Positions 31,491 through 43,207 of a stretch of 64,000 nucleotides of DNA are shown in pieces. The notes beneath the pieces were generated by a model. The model saw nothing but the letters and a program-made list of their open reading frames with translations. It searched no databases and had not been told where the DNA came from. Source of the stretch: Fragilaria crotonensis (lineage: Eukaryota > Bacillariophyta > Fragilariophyceae > Fragilariales > Fragilariaceae); assembly GCA_022925895.1 (NCBI GenBank), contig JAKSYS010000206.1, positions 1 to 64,000 on the forward strand, given 5' to 3'. Position numbers and translations under genes: made by a program. Position 1 is the stretch's first letter. Each line of letters starts with the position of its first letter.

Positions 31491-33171
31491 CTACAACTCG
31501 ATGAATGCGTTGATCTTCGGTCGATTTGCACGTTCCACAGCCCTCTGCACAGCACTCGGATCCATTTCTCTCATTTGTGTTCCACCTCCAACCCGTTCCC
31601 TCAGACTCTTGAGTACCCATTCCTCTGCATCCCTCGCATTCCTACTCTTCCTGTCGTCTTCCACAATTCCACCCAACATGTTGAACATTTCTATTCCTTC
31701 GTCACTCCAGCCTCCGTATTCAGAGGAGGAATCTTCGTTCTTCGTGTATTTCCCACCATACGTGGTGTCCTCGGTTCCCCCCTCCTATCTTCATGATATC
31801 TCTTAATCCACTTGTCTATGTACGCATCATAAAGTAGTAGGGCAAATGCCTCGTCAGAAACGGTGACTATGGCATTACCCGTGTCACTTGATGTTGCATC
31901 AGAAATTGTAGACCTGTACTTCTTCCTTGATCCCCATGCTCTCATTCCGCACACGGTTTGCAGAAACTCCCCAACAAACCACAAGAAAGCCTCCTTTTCC
32001 TCCGGTGTCTGTGACTGACGCAGTTTGCAAAGCACTTGGAAAGAATATGGAGGAGGCTCAACTTCATCTCTATGATCCTTCATCTTCAGTAGCTTCATGA
32101 CCGCTTCCGATGCAGACTGTGAGCACGTGCTCCGCTTGGTGTTGAGGGCTCCAGTAACGATGGTCTTGTACATTCTCACGAAGTGATTCACATTGGGTGG
32201 TTTTTCTTGAGCGATCACAACTTCCATCACCTTCTCCATGTGTTCTTCACAGGTAATGAATTTCACCACACGAAAGATGACAGTCTTCACCAGAACTTGT
32301 ATGCGCTCCTGGTACTCTTCGAAGTTGCAGTCCTGGCGGTTCTGTACGACATGTGTCTCTGCTTTTTTGGCGATGAAGTTCCATGCGGAGGTCCTTCGTC
32401 CAGCCATTCCTGGTGTCGTGCTTGTATGAAGAGTCGGGTTGCTGTTGCTGCTGATGGATGCTGTCCATTGGTAACAATGGAGTAGCCGCCGCCAACTTGG
32501 TCTCCAACACGGTCGTTTCCACCAGTTTGGTGGCCTCTGAATGGAGGCCCTCCGTGGTTGACAGACCATCCGGTACCAAGGTGGTTGCGACGTCCGCCGT
32601 CAACAATGGTATGGTCTCTGGATGGAGGCCTTCCATTGTTGACAACAATGCATCGTCCTGCAGTTCCAGCTTCTTGGCCATGTCCGATTTCCACCAATGG
32701 TTGGTCTCTGGATGGAGGCCTTCCGTTGTCGACAACAATGTGTCGTCCTGCAGTTCCAGCTTCTTGGCCACGTCTGATTTCCACCAATGGTTGGTCTCTG
32801 GATGGAGGCCTTGTTCCATTGCGGATATCGATGACAGCACCTCCGAGTTCACTGTTAGTAGCACTTCCGTCCAACTCCTCATCTGCCTCTTCCTCGACGC
32901 TTGAGTCATCTCCGTCCTCTCCGCTAGTCTCATCGTTCTTATGTCTAACGGCAGAAGGTCCGCTTTGGTCTTCCACGACAGCTTCTGCCAGCAATTGTGC
33001 TTCTTTGTCCGCCTTGTCATGGGTACCCTTGTTGACATTGGATTCTTTATCTAAATCACTTACTGTTTTCTTATGGATCTTACTTCCTCCTCTAGCGTTT
33101 CCCTTTTTTCTTTGTTGCGGGTCCTTGTTTTCAGCATCCGACCGCTTCCTCTTTTGTTGTCTGGAGCTCAT
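31491..33171 (-). CDS. orfA of the 12-kb transposon, uncharacterised protein with acidic repeats
   Basis: The start is MSSRQQKRKRSDAENKD at 33,171. The N-terminal part is basic then very acidic, followed by 2.5 tandem 30-residue repeats (NGRPPSRDQPLVEI.., 90-bp period at 32,640-32,830). The C-terminal part looks globular: GMAGRRTSAWNFIAKKAE, VTVSDEAFALLLYDAYIDKW, then GGKYTKN...YGGWSDEGIEMFN, and an end at INAFIEL. Three frames are used. One missing base at GGG 32,436-32,438 and one at C6 31,777-31,782 (both + strand) join them into about 560 residues. The SDEAFALL..Y.DKW and YGGWS..G..xFN blocks recur in hypothetical proteins of diatoms (recalled, not searched). An accessory transposition or host-interface role is a guess. 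Confidence 0.55.
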
Positions 33172-35054
33172 TGTAGAACATGATTTTTATGGGATTGTTT
33201 GTGCATTGTTTTGGACTTGTGCCGCGTAAAATGATTTGAACTGAAGGTGTACACGCTTGTTGTACGAGCATTATGTCAAATGTTGGTGTAACATTGTATA
33301 CGTGATAATTATCTTGATACTACGTATTACCGGTACGTTGCTGCCGTACCATGTCGTGTGGGTTACCATGTGTCTCATTTGAATGCTACTCGTGTACCAT
33401 TTCCGCTGCAGTACTGTGAGTAGTACTATGAATGTCGTGTGGGTTTAAATGCTCATGTACCATTTGCGCAGCGGTACTGTGCGTAATACTTCATACCTTG
33501 TTTACTGTAGTAGTGATACGTTTCGAATTTAAATACTCGTGTACCGTTTCCGCAACGTCACCAGGTACTACTGTGAGTAATACTACTACTTCATACAATT
33601 GTACCTTGTGTACTGCAGTAGAGGTACGTTTTGAATTTTTTTCTTTACTAACAGGGTTTAAATGCTCATGTATACGTACCATTTGCGCAGCGGTACTCGA
33701 GTACTGTGCGTAATACTTCATACCTTGTTTACTGTTGTAGTGATACGTTTTGAATATTTAAATACTCGTGTACCGTTTCCGCAACGTCACCAGGTACTAC
33801 TGTGAGTAGTACTTCATACAATTGTACCTTGTGTACTGTAGAGGTACGTTTTGATTTTTTTCTTCACTTGACTATACTTATATGTATGAAGACCTTTGAT
33901 TGATTGAATATATTTCCTTAGAAATGTATATCAAAATTCAGGAGTGCACATGCACCAATTTTTGTGACGGTCCCACCACATGGTCGCGGCATGTGTCTAA
34001 TTCTTAAATGCATCATAATTCATCCGACACACATATATGTTAACGTAGGATGTAGGAAGACAATTTTTTGTGTTGGTGCCCCACCACATGGTTGGAATGA
34101 TATGTGGATTCATGCGCATCTTTCTTAAGTATCACCTTTATTGCCACTGTATTGAGTGATATTTACTACTATATAGGTACACTTTACAAGTCGTTACTAC
34201 ATAAAAACTCCCATTTAACAACTCAATTGTTATGACATCTATAACATCGTAGATAACTATATATGAGTGCATGCTGTTTTCGTCGTGAAGTCCCACATCG
34301 TGTAATCTTGTTTATTGCTGTATCTTCTCGCTACTCATCGTACGTATTCCTCCGTACTAATTTTGCTCACATTTCCCGCAAATCTTCAGAATTATTCATA
34401 TATTATCACTCGAGTTTGACTGAATGAGGTGTTGTTGTTACCATCCAGTAGCACATCATTGATTTCTGTCTTACGTTGTCAGCGTTTGTTGTTGCCATTT
34501 TGTAACAAGTGAACGTCCTGACAAATTGTAGTGGTATTTGTTTCTGATCTGCTCCCATCGTTTTCGTGTAAGTGTGGCGAGTCATCCTCATTGTTGCCAT
34601 TAGTAACAATTCATCGTTACCAGTAGTAACGATGCATGAGGAGTAGATGTTCACTCTGTTGCGAGGACAGGGATCAGCCAGTTTTGAAGTGGTGTTGTTG
34701 GTGGGCTGCTTTCTTGAAGGGCTTGCGTCTGAATTGTTACCATCCAGTAACAAGAAGCAGCGTCATGCACATGATTGGCGTAAAGATTTTCCGACAGCGA
34801 TGTCGGTTGACTTGATATTTGTCTTTGTTTCCATTCAGTAATGAATATGAGTAGCACGTTATTGCTGTCTTGCAGGTAGTGCCTGTGAACCAGCATCATT
34901 GTTGCCAACCACCAGTAATGATGATGGGTATGCTGATTCGGCGCAGGTGGAGCATGAAACATGTCGTTCATTGTTCTCCGTCTTGGTTTTACATCATCTG
35001 TTGCGGTTAAGCTGCCTAGTAGTACTAAACCGCTTCATTTCACCGACAGCTCCT
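33172..35054. promoter_or_regulatory. Divergent control region between orfA and orfB of the transposon
   Basis: This 1.9-kb spacer separates head-to-head genes. It contains a 213-bp tandem duplication and many GTAC motifs in the left half, and AT-rich unique sequence in the right half. The orfB frame is open upstream to 34,899 but the first ATG is at 35,055. I see no other gene. Confidence 0.4.
33444..33862 (+). repeat. 213-bp direct tandem repeat, two copies
   Basis: The units start with TTTAAATGCTCATGT at 33,444 and 33,657. Both contain GTACCATTTGCGCAGCGGTACT, then TTTCCGCAACGTCACCAGG, then a CATACAATTGTACCTTGTG block, with small indels between copies. Confidence 0.85.
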
Positions 35055-38000
35055 ATGTCGTCTTCTTGTCCTTCTGCTCCTGGCCGTCGTCATATTCCGA
35101 CAACTCCATCTGGGCGTGTTGTCGTACCATTTAGTGAAGCTACGAGTCTGACGAACCGGAAGCGAGGTGCTCGTTCGCCCCCCTCGCATGAACGTCCTTG
35201 TCGTCATCGGGCTTTGCTACGTCGTCTACCCGATGTGATCCCTGATGTTGTTGGTCGCCGGACATATCCTGGTGAGCTCTCGCGATTCATTATTGCTGGT
35301 TGCAACAATCCTCGGGTCTTTTCTGGCACTGAAGTGGATGGCAAGGCCAAGACCCAAAAAAGCAAGAAGCGAAAGGCGTTTTCCCCAACTCAGGGACAAA
35401 TCGCTGCCGTTCTTTCGAAGGCACTCCCCAGGCATGTTGCGGCCTCTTTTGGTGATCGCATACTCCATTACCAGAACTCAAGGGATACTCCGTCTTTGTG
35501 TGTTGACGGCGTGATTGCTTGTGGTACAAAAATCTGCAAGACGACATTTGTGGCGAGTATCCACTTTGCGTTGGTGGACACATTTGGTGTAGGGAATATT
35601 ACTGTCGAACGTTGTGAATACATGGGTAGTGCTCATGACAGGACACGTGTTTTGTCTGTCCCTCACGTTATGGAGATGGTTGTACTTGATGCGGTGTTGG
35701 GACGTACAACAAAGCATGCAAAGCCTCTGACATCGATGGGTGCTACTGTCGACAAGCCTGTCCTCATGCACACCGTTGACGAGAGCTTGACAATGGAAGC
35801 ACACGATGGAAAATTCCGTGCAATTGTTGTTGTGGTCCCTGAAGCGGGTGTGTTCTACTGTCACCGAGAGCGCAGGAAGGCTTGTGTTGGTGTCCCCAAC
35901 AGTCTTGTTCCCATGGACATCAACTGGCTTCGCTTTTCCAAGAACAGCACTTCTTCCATTAGGTTTGCGGCCAATGGCTACGTTTCACGTCTCTGGGGTG
36001 GTGATGCAGACTGTGTGTGGAAGTGGAAGATCCATCGCCGATCACCTGCACTCAACATTCCTGCTCCTCCCTATGTTCCTTTGAGCATCCGTTCTCTGGA
36101 AAGCAGTCGAGGTATTGCTGTGTATCATTTGCGTCAGTGTGCTGATGAAGATTCACCACGTCTCCCACCCGATTTTATTGCTGGTGCTGACTTCTCTTCA
36201 ACACACACTGTAATGGAGCTCCGACAAGCATACTTGATGGAGTATGTGCAGTCGCCATCGGCAAGGAGGGGTTGTCGCCACTATGTTAAACAACATCTCC
36301 ACCGTGTTATTGATCCCGAGACTGTTCTGGTGATCGATGCGGCTGTTGAAGGCGATGCGGATCTTCACATATCCACACACATCCGTCATCCGAATGATAG
36401 GGACAAGGTTTCTCTTTTTCGGGATTCGATTGTTCAGGTTAGACACCTTCCTGCACTTGGTGAAGGTGCCATGCATCTGCTGAGTGATATTCGTCATCAC
36501 GCCTCGAGTGTCCGTGTTACGCGTGGCTCGTCGGGAGTTAGGGGAAACCACGGCGACTTGGGTTCCATGCATCCAGTTGGTACTAGAATTGAGAGAGACA
36601 AGGTCAATGGTCCCAGGAAAAGTCGATACAAGGCGTCCTCTGGGGCAGGAGAACAGCCAGCTTTGGCAGCTGCGGTTCAAGCTGCTGCACGTTTGGCATC
36701 GACGACTGTTCCAGCGGTCCTCCGAGCTATGCAGGACATGGAAGATGATGCTGATCTTGTCCCTGAGGGTGGGATGCTGGGTGATGGCCTGGGGGATGGC
36801 GTTAGCAATGGAGGTTTTGCTCGTGTTAGCCACACAATGGATGTGAGTGTGGATCTGTCGAATGCGTCTCATTACGATGTGAATGACGCATCGCAGTCCT
36901 TCAGTATTTGGACAGAGGATTTTCCCAACACCACATTGAATTGGTACTTTGTTCTTCCCAATGTGTATGGCAAGAAATCCCCAAATGGATGTACCTACAA
37001 TGGTGTTGCGATTAAGTTGACTCACGGTACTCTAATCTCTTGGGACGGTCGACTCATCAGGCACTGCACCTCAGTGATGCAGAGGATGCAGGGTGGTCAT
37101 GTCTACGGCACGTTCTTTGGTGCCAAGTCAGCTGTGGTGCATTATGGTGTCCACCGTGCAATGACTTCTGAGCGACAACGCAGGGCGTGTCTCGAATCAC
37201 GTGACTTTGTCCAAGATGATGGTGGGAAGGTGGGATGCGTTGTTGACGCAGGTGATGGTGGCAAGGTGGAACGCGTTGTTGACGTCGTCCCTGTTCCAGA
37301 ATCCAAGATCATTGTTGACAACAAGGATGATCTCGGCTTGGAGGGATCGTTGTGTTCCTCGGATTCCCTGAGTGAGGGCTGGATTGGTAGAATAGGTGAT
37401 GACCTTGGTCTGTCTGATGACGAATCCAGTGTTGACGAGGGGATACCTATTGGAGATGCTGCTATCGATGGTGACATTTCGGATTGTGGGCTTTGGGATT
37501 TACCTGAAGTGGCAACGTGGAGAATTCCACGTCGACGGGCTGCCTCAGGTTCTGGAGACGGCAGTGATGGAGATCATGAGTCCCTCTTGTCGCCAAGGCC
37601 TTCGGGAGAACGTGGTGAAAGACTTGCACCTGATGTGATTGCTCCGCGAATGGGCGGGAGTTGTGTTGCATGCGAGGAACTGTGCATTGATGGGGGTAAT
37701 ACGACAAGCGTTCGTGATGCCCTGCGATTTGTGTGTTCGGGTGGCCCTCACCGAGCAGTGGTGGATGCCAGAGAGTGTGTGCATCCAAATCAAGTGCTGC
37801 ATCAAGGCAATCGGCCAAAGTTGCATCCGTTGTGTTGTTACCTGCGGCGTCCGATGACGGTTGATGAAGTCAAGATCCATGTCTATTATCCCTACTTTCG
37901 TGTCCGGAACCGGGAGTTTGGATCGCTCTGGGAAGCCGTCCACCCAAGGAACGTTTCAGCTTTTCATTTGCTTCGTGCGTCCCATGTGCTGGTTCCTTGT

Positions 38001-39335
38001 CCACATCTCCAATTCCATTTTGAAGAATTGTGGAAACTGCTACTGCCGGAGTTCACCACGCTGAGAAGTGGTTTGGAGTGGATTGATGACGTCCCATGGT
38101 ACTATATTCGGGTGGTTACTTGCAGGACTAAGTACCCTCACATCCTCTCGTGCGGAGCAATGTACGACACTTGGGTACATGTTCAACGACGTGACTGGGA
38201 TGGATTCCTTCGGGCGATCCGTGGGAATGTGATGGTTGGGGTTGATGGTGATTGTGAGGCTGATGCACGGATGGTTGCCATCGAATCGCTGACACCTGCA
38301 ACTTACCTGGGTGGAGGGTCAATCTACTTCCCGTCTGAAGGCCTTCGAGACATATTTGCGAGGAAGTTTGAACCGTATTTGCCGCATGGTTCGCAAACTC
38401 GTGTTGGAGAACGGGAGAGTGATGGCTCTCCCTCACGACCACATGGACTGGAACAGAGAAGGCTTAGGTACTACTATATGCGGAAGGTCTGCTTGGTGAA
38501 AGCAGAGCCAAGACGAAGCCGAACTTGGTCTCGTGAGGTGACCAGTGGTTCGCTGTTGAAATATGACGAGGACGACCAATTCTTCTGTTATGACGTCGGA
38601 TCGCAGTTGTATGATGAACGCTTCTGTTGGTATGAAGAAAGGTTCGAGGCAGCTACGGAAGTTGCTCCTGGGTTTTCCTGGACATCTCTGCAGAACCTAT
38701 CAAGGGCGTTACATTCGGTCTTGACTCTGTCTACTGCACAGAGACTGTCATCTTTGCCGAGGGGAATTCCTGGCCCACCTCCGCAGGCCGTTGATGGGCA
38801 TGGTGCAGCTTCCGTTAAAACGCTCATCGCAGCACTTCGGGACGTCATGTGTTTTGGATTGAGATTTGCCATGGTGTTCGATCGCATGTGCCATTCTGTG
38901 AGAGTATCCATTTCATGCCTTGGTGGGAATAATGAATTGGTTCATTATCTTCTGTCTTCATTTGCCTCCATGATCATGCAACAAGTCCCTCGAGTAATTC
39001 CACGCTATGTCTTTGCATGTGATGATGCATTTCTTCTTGAGATGTTGGGTGTCGAAATGGTGCGGAATGCTCCTTTTTGTGAGAGGGAGAGAAGTGACAT
39101 TATAGGCATGTTTCGCGATGTGATGCCACGACGAGTGCCACCGCGGCGTCATGTGGGAAGAATACAAGTACAGTCATCATCTGTTGAACAACAAAACGAC
39201 AACGCTGCACGTGTGACGCGTCCTCTGCAGTCCCTTGTTGAACGACGAAATGATGGCACTGCATTTACGACGCGACAAGTACAGTCGTCTGTTGAACGAT
39301 GGAATGATGACACCTTACATGAATACATTTACTAG
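35055..39335 (+). CDS. orfB: large protein with candidate TET/JBP-like 2OG-Fe(II) oxygenase core
   Basis: A single uninterrupted frame; from the ATG at 35,055 (MSSSCPSAPGRRHIP) it encodes 1,426 residues. The N-terminal third is basic, with KKRKAFSPTQGQI. At residues 606-608 HYD begins HYDVNDASQSFSIW. It continues NWYFVLPNVYGKK, GVAIKLTHGTLISWDGR and LIRHCTSV, with the second His at 670, then HVYGTFFGAK. HxD followed about 60 residues later by His after a GxxIxLxxGxL(I/F)xWDG strand is the metal-binding layout of 2-oxoglutarate/Fe(II) dioxygenases, including the TET/JBP nucleic-acid oxidases. The Arg that binds 2OG is not certain. An acidic linker follows, then a Cys-rich region (SCVACEELC, PLCCYLRR) and a long C-terminal domain I do not recognise. 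Fungal KDZ transposons are known to travel with TET/JBP genes. Oxidation of methylated bases is inferred only. Confidence 0.6.
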   Translation: MSSSCPSAPGRRHIPTTPSGRVVVPFSEATSLTNRKRGARSPPSHERPCRHRALLRRLPDVIPDVVGRRTYPGELSRFIIAGCNNPRVFSGTEVDGKAKTQKSKKRKAFSPTQGQIAAVLSKALPRHVAASFGDRILHYQNSRDTPSLCVDGVIACGTKICKTTFVASIHFALVDTFGVGNITVERCEYMGSAHDRTRVLSVPHVMEMVVLDAVLGRTTKHAKPLTSMGATVDKPVLMHTVDESLTMEAHDGKFRAIVVVVPEAGVFYCHRERRKACVGVPNSLVPMDINWLRFSKNSTSSIRFAANGYVSRLWGGDADCVWKWKIHRRSPALNIPAPPYVPLSIRSLESSRGIAVYHLRQCADEDSPRLPPDFIAGADFSSTHTVMELRQAYLMEYVQSPSARRGCRHYVKQHLHRVIDPETVLVIDAAVEGDADLHISTHIRHPNDRDKVSLFRDSIVQVRHLPALGEGAMHLLSDIRHHASSVRVTRGSSGVRGNHGDLGSMHPVGTRIERDKVNGPRKSRYKASSGAGEQPALAAAVQAAARLASTTVPAVLRAMQDMEDDADLVPEGGMLGDGLGDGVSNGGFARVSHTMDVSVDLSNASHYDVNDASQSFSIWTEDFPNTTLNWYFVLPNVYGKKSPNGCTYNGVAIKLTHGTLISWDGRLIRHCTSVMQRMQGGHVYGTFFGAKSAVVHYGVHRAMTSERQRRACLESRDFVQDDGGKVGCVVDAGDGGKVERVVDVVPVPESKIIVDNKDDLGLEGSLCSSDSLSEGWIGRIGDDLGLSDDESSVDEGIPIGDAAIDGDISDCGLWDLPEVATWRIPRRRAASGSGDGSDGDHESLLSPRPSGERGERLAPDVIAPRMGGSCVACEELCIDGGNTTSVRDALRFVCSGGPHRAVVDARECVHPNQVLHQGNRPKLHPLCCYLRRPMTVDEVKIHVYYPYFRVRNREFGSLWEAVHPRNVSAFHLLRASHVLVPCPHLQFHFEELWKLLLPEFTTLRSGLEWIDDVPWYYIRVVTCRTKYPHILSCGAMYDTWVHVQRRDWDGFLRAIRGNVMVGVDGDCEADARMVAIESLTPATYLGGGSIYFPSEGLRDIFARKFEPYLPHGSQTRVGERESDGSPSRPHGLEQRRLRYYYMRKVCLVKAEPRRSRTWSREVTSGSLLKYDEDDQFFCYDVGSQLYDERFCWYEERFEAATEVAPGFSWTSLQNLSRALHSVLTLSTAQRLSSLPRGIPGPPPQAVDGHGAASVKTLIAALRDVMCFGLRFAMVFDRMCHSVRVSISCLGGNNELVHYLLSSFASMIMQQVPRVIPRYVFACDDAFLLEMLGVEMVRNAPFCERERSDIIGMFRDVMPRRVPPRRHVGRIQVQSSSVEQQNDNAARVTRPLQSLVERRNDGTAFTTRQVQSSVERWNDDTLHEYIY

Positions 39336-39366
39336 TACAAGAATTACAACGATGATGTACAAACAG

Positions 39367-42300
39367 CTACTTTGTACGTTGTCGCTTGTGACTCTTGGTT
39401 GACCCACCTGTCAAAGCTTTTCTTGGCACGCCTGTGGTGGCTGTTTTGGTACGGCGTGCTGTTTTGTTACGGCGGGATTGAGGAGAAGGAGGGACAATCC
39501 GTTCCATTCGTGTGAAGCCTTCGTCACCGCTTTCATCAGACTCTGCCATTTTCCCTGTCGAGATGTCGCGGTGCTTTTTATGGATGAAAGAGTCCCATGT
39601 ATTTGCCCATTCACTTTGGGGAAGCATCATGACAATGTATTTCGCATCAGGAATGGTCTGTCCCTGGTCGTCATTGATGCAATCGCTGAATGTATCGGCA
39701 ATTGCCACAGTGGGCCTTCTTATGGAGTCAACATGGACAAGATAGAGTTTGGGTTTGGGACTGTTGGGGATCAGGTCGACCATAAACTTCCTGAATATAG
39801 ATCGGTTGCCCTCCTCACGTTCTGAACCGTCACCTCTGTCATTGTCGTCGTTGGGCATGTTGTTGACGTCAGGTGGATCTTCCTCCCTTTCTGTTTTGCT
39901 GTTGTTGGAATCGGAAAATACCTCGTGGTATGATTCGATCAAAGCGTAGAAACCGGGAGATGTAACACAGACACATTGACCGGAATGTGGAATCGATATG
40001 TTGGATCCGTGTATCACGTTGCAAAGATTGAGAAAAACATGTATGCGAGCGGGAAAAGGCTCGTCATATCCATGCCAGTCTACCAACGCATAGTCAAACC
40101 ATGGTTTCTCTTGATAATTGGGATTGGCACGGTAAATCTGGCCATTGGCTGACTTGTATTCTGTGTGGCAATGCAAAACGCATGGAGTTGTGGTGTGTGG
40201 GAGAACATGCACAGCTAGTGTACTTGATACGTGGGAGTTCATGTGGTAGTGCTTGGGAGACGTATCCTCTCCTTTCTTCTTCTTCTTTGAAGCGTTACGC
40301 TTGCATACAATCACGCCATCAGCATCGGTCTCAAGAGTGTACTTCTTACCTTGAAGGTGATGAGTATTAGGTGCTGTTGATATACGGGGTGAGGACAAAC
40401 TGTCCAAATTTGCAGCACACTTCCGGATTGCAAGATTTTCTACATAACGCATGGCTGCTTGCAGAGTGAATGTTTGTTGACGCTTCTGCGTATTTCGCGT
40501 CGTGTCCTTTGAGATGGTTATGTGGGCGGACTCTGCGTAGCTGCTGTTTGTGACCTCAGGGACGCCAAAGTCGAGGATGTCTTCATCCATGTGCAATACG
40601 AGGTGGGTCTTTATGGTTGTGTTTCCCATTGCACCAGAAAGTCGAGGGGCAACAAACTTCAACGAGCGCATCAGGGATGACACAGCTAGACCCGATCGTT
40701 TGGCAGAAAGACGTGATATGCGGCTTTGCTTGAGCCAAGCGTGCCACTCCAGCAGAGAAGTCAGGAACATCCTCCAGTCTTCGACAAAAGCTGGGTTGCT
40801 GAGTGTCATGTCCACTTCAGCCTCAGAGTGTTTTCTCTTTGACATCTTCGATGACTTGAAAATTTCAGAAAAGTGAGTGGTGGACAGTGAGATGAGCATG
40901 ACAAATATGCAGCCAGCATACTCGTGTCCAGGAATGTTCGCGCCGGAAGTAAAACCCTTTGTGACCGTTGTCTTGGGAACAACTCGATCACTCTGACGGG
41001 ACAAGCGATTACTGATGTCCAACATCAGAATATCAAACCTCCTTGCGGATTCCGAGGCCTTTCCAATTTGCTTGAAAAAGAATCGAGGACATTTTGAACC
41101 ATCCAAGCAGAACAAGATGAAGGATCTCACCGGGACATGCACCAAATATGCCACGATTGTTGTGTGCACCAAACCGAACAGAATCGAATGCATTGATCAG
41201 AAACTGTTGCGAATTAGCCTTCAGCGATGCAAAATCCCTATTGGCAACCATTTGATTGACTGCGTATGGTGTTCGTTTTGCATATGACCTAGCCTTGGAA
41301 TAACCGGACTTCTCAGTTGGACAAACACAAGCGCGACAAAGCTGTGCAACCTTCGATGTGCGGGATTGATAATGACCACAAAGAGAATCGTGGCCAACGG
41401 TATCTCCAAGTATGAAAGGAACATATGGGTGGAGGTGAACGGGGAATGACTTTCCACGATAGTGAAGATCCCACTTCAAGCCAGATTCTTGGAGATCGAG
41501 ATATCCAGACTCACGTAGAATGAAGTCGATTTGAAGGTGATATTCATTAAGACGGTAACAAGCTTCTGAAACATGAGGAGGTGAGATGATGGGAAGGTGT
41601 ACTGGGTCGTGTTGAATCTCCCTCTTGGAATGAACGTTGCTTTATTGGTGTGGTGTTGATGAAACCCAAGACGCGCATCGCTGCAGGGGTTTTGCGTACG
41701 TTGTGTTTCATCAACCCATAAGAAATGACGATTGGCTCCAAACTCAACTTCCCACCACCGCCAATGTCACATGTGGTCTTGTCGATAGCAAGCACACAGG
41801 GAAGTAACATATCCTCGGCTTTCTTAACCAACAAATCGTATGTCTTCAGGTACGACCGACCAGAATTGATGTCCCCCAAAACTAAACCCGAGGGTCGCGC
41901 AAAAGGATCGACATCAGGTTTTTCGGGGTCGTGGAAAATATAGTTCTCGTCTCGATTGAGGTCAGGACATGAAAGGAAAGAATTGAAGACAGCGTGGGCA
42001 TTAAAATAAACAACGTCAACAGTGCAGTTAGAGTACGGGAGGTAGAGATGTTTCACGATGGGAGAAAGACCTTCGTAATCCACACGATCACGTAACTTGT
42101 CGACAACAGTTTTGCGAGAGCTGATGGGAAGGTCGTGGAACGTATGTCCTCTGGAGCATGATCTGACAGCCCACTTCATTACCTCGTCATATGCAATCAT
42201 CGGACATTTTAATCTCTGCAGGGTACGGAGGAGATCAACCTGCACCTCTTCTTCCAAAGAAAATAAGGCACCATCGAGACCACCATTGACCTCGCTCTCC

Positions 42301-42822
42301 AAAGGAAGCACCATGAAAGATGGGAACATTTGTAGCAGGTTCATCGGAATCCTCCGAAGAAATATCAACGTTTGTTTCTGAACTTCCAGCAAAATCATCT
42401 TCGGGAACAGAATGTTTTCCAGCTGCATTATCATTAGTTTCGTCAAAACCATCCGCAACAAAGAAATCGGAGGATTTACGAAAAGAATTGTCAATGTCAG
42501 GGGGGGAATAATTGTATTGATTACCATCAGCAAGTGACATGGAAGCGCTATGACAATGGTTGCCATCCGGTGCGTTGATCATCGTTTGGCCGTGAACAGA
42601 TGAATATGATACACGATCGGACAACAAAATCGGATCTCTGTAAAAGTCCAAGGAACACTGGGGGAAGTTCGAGAAATGGCGAGATAGTCCCATTGGACCA
42701 GAAACGACAGATCGACCACAGGAAGGGCATTGTTCCTTCTCTGGGGAAAGCATCAACCTTTTGTTCGTATCTCGCTTGCGTGCGTTCTCAATCCGGCGGG
42801 ACAGTCGGGATTGAAGGCTCAT
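39367..42822 (-). CDS. CACTA/Plavaka-like DDE transposase of the 12-kb element
   Basis: The start is MSLQSRLSRRIENARKRD at 42,822. The N-terminus has a C2H2-like finger (CPSCGRSVVSGPMGLSRHFSNFPQC). The DDE region has PCVLAIDKTTCDIGGGGKL, SLEPIVISYGLMKHNVRK and MRVLGFINTT, then KWDLHYRGKSFPV, VPFILGDTVGHDSLCGHY, CRACVCPTEKSGY and RFGAHNNRGIFGACPGEILH. This resembles fungal Plavaka transposases (DKT near the first Asp, GD.....LCGH, and a late IHGACPxExLH block). Three breaks each fit one extra base, at AAA 42,301-42,303, TTT 41,641-41,643 and TTTT 41,092-41,095 (+ strand). Without them the frame is continuous for 1,150 residues. The C-terminal domain (NPNYQEKPWFDYALVDW..) and a basic tail complete it. 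The last 80 residues are Lys/Arg/Thr-rich and likely nuclear-targeting. Confidence 0.7.
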
Positions 42823-43207
42823 GGTGGTTGAACCGGCAAAACAGACAGGGCGAAGTGAAGGGGCAACAGAAAGAAGGGAAGGCAGTGAAGTCAGTGAAAG
42901 GAAGAAAGTGACTTGCTCTGTAATATACATGTGGAGCATACTATTTCAAGGCGCAATGATTGAAAATTGAAGTCACGACATCACCATGTGTGTGTCGATA
43001 CGCGTAAAACAACCGGTATGCACGAAACATAGAGATGTGCAGGACACACTTTGGAGTGTTGAACCGTAAAATGCCGTGCTTTTGAAATGGTTGACAGATT
43101 GTAAATGAGGTGCCTAAACACAGAAATAGTACAGAGACATTTACAAATGTGCAAAACGTAACAGAAATGGCCAAAAATTGTAAAATTGTGTACTATGAAA
43201 TAGTACA

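Noticed and set aside
32247-33038. Third long frame across orfA
   Set aside because: It is open only because of the 90-bp tandem repeat; the composition and the joins support the other frames.
37142-37477. Antisense ORFs opposite orfB
   Set aside because: They are shadows of a long G/C-balanced coding frame with no independent motif.
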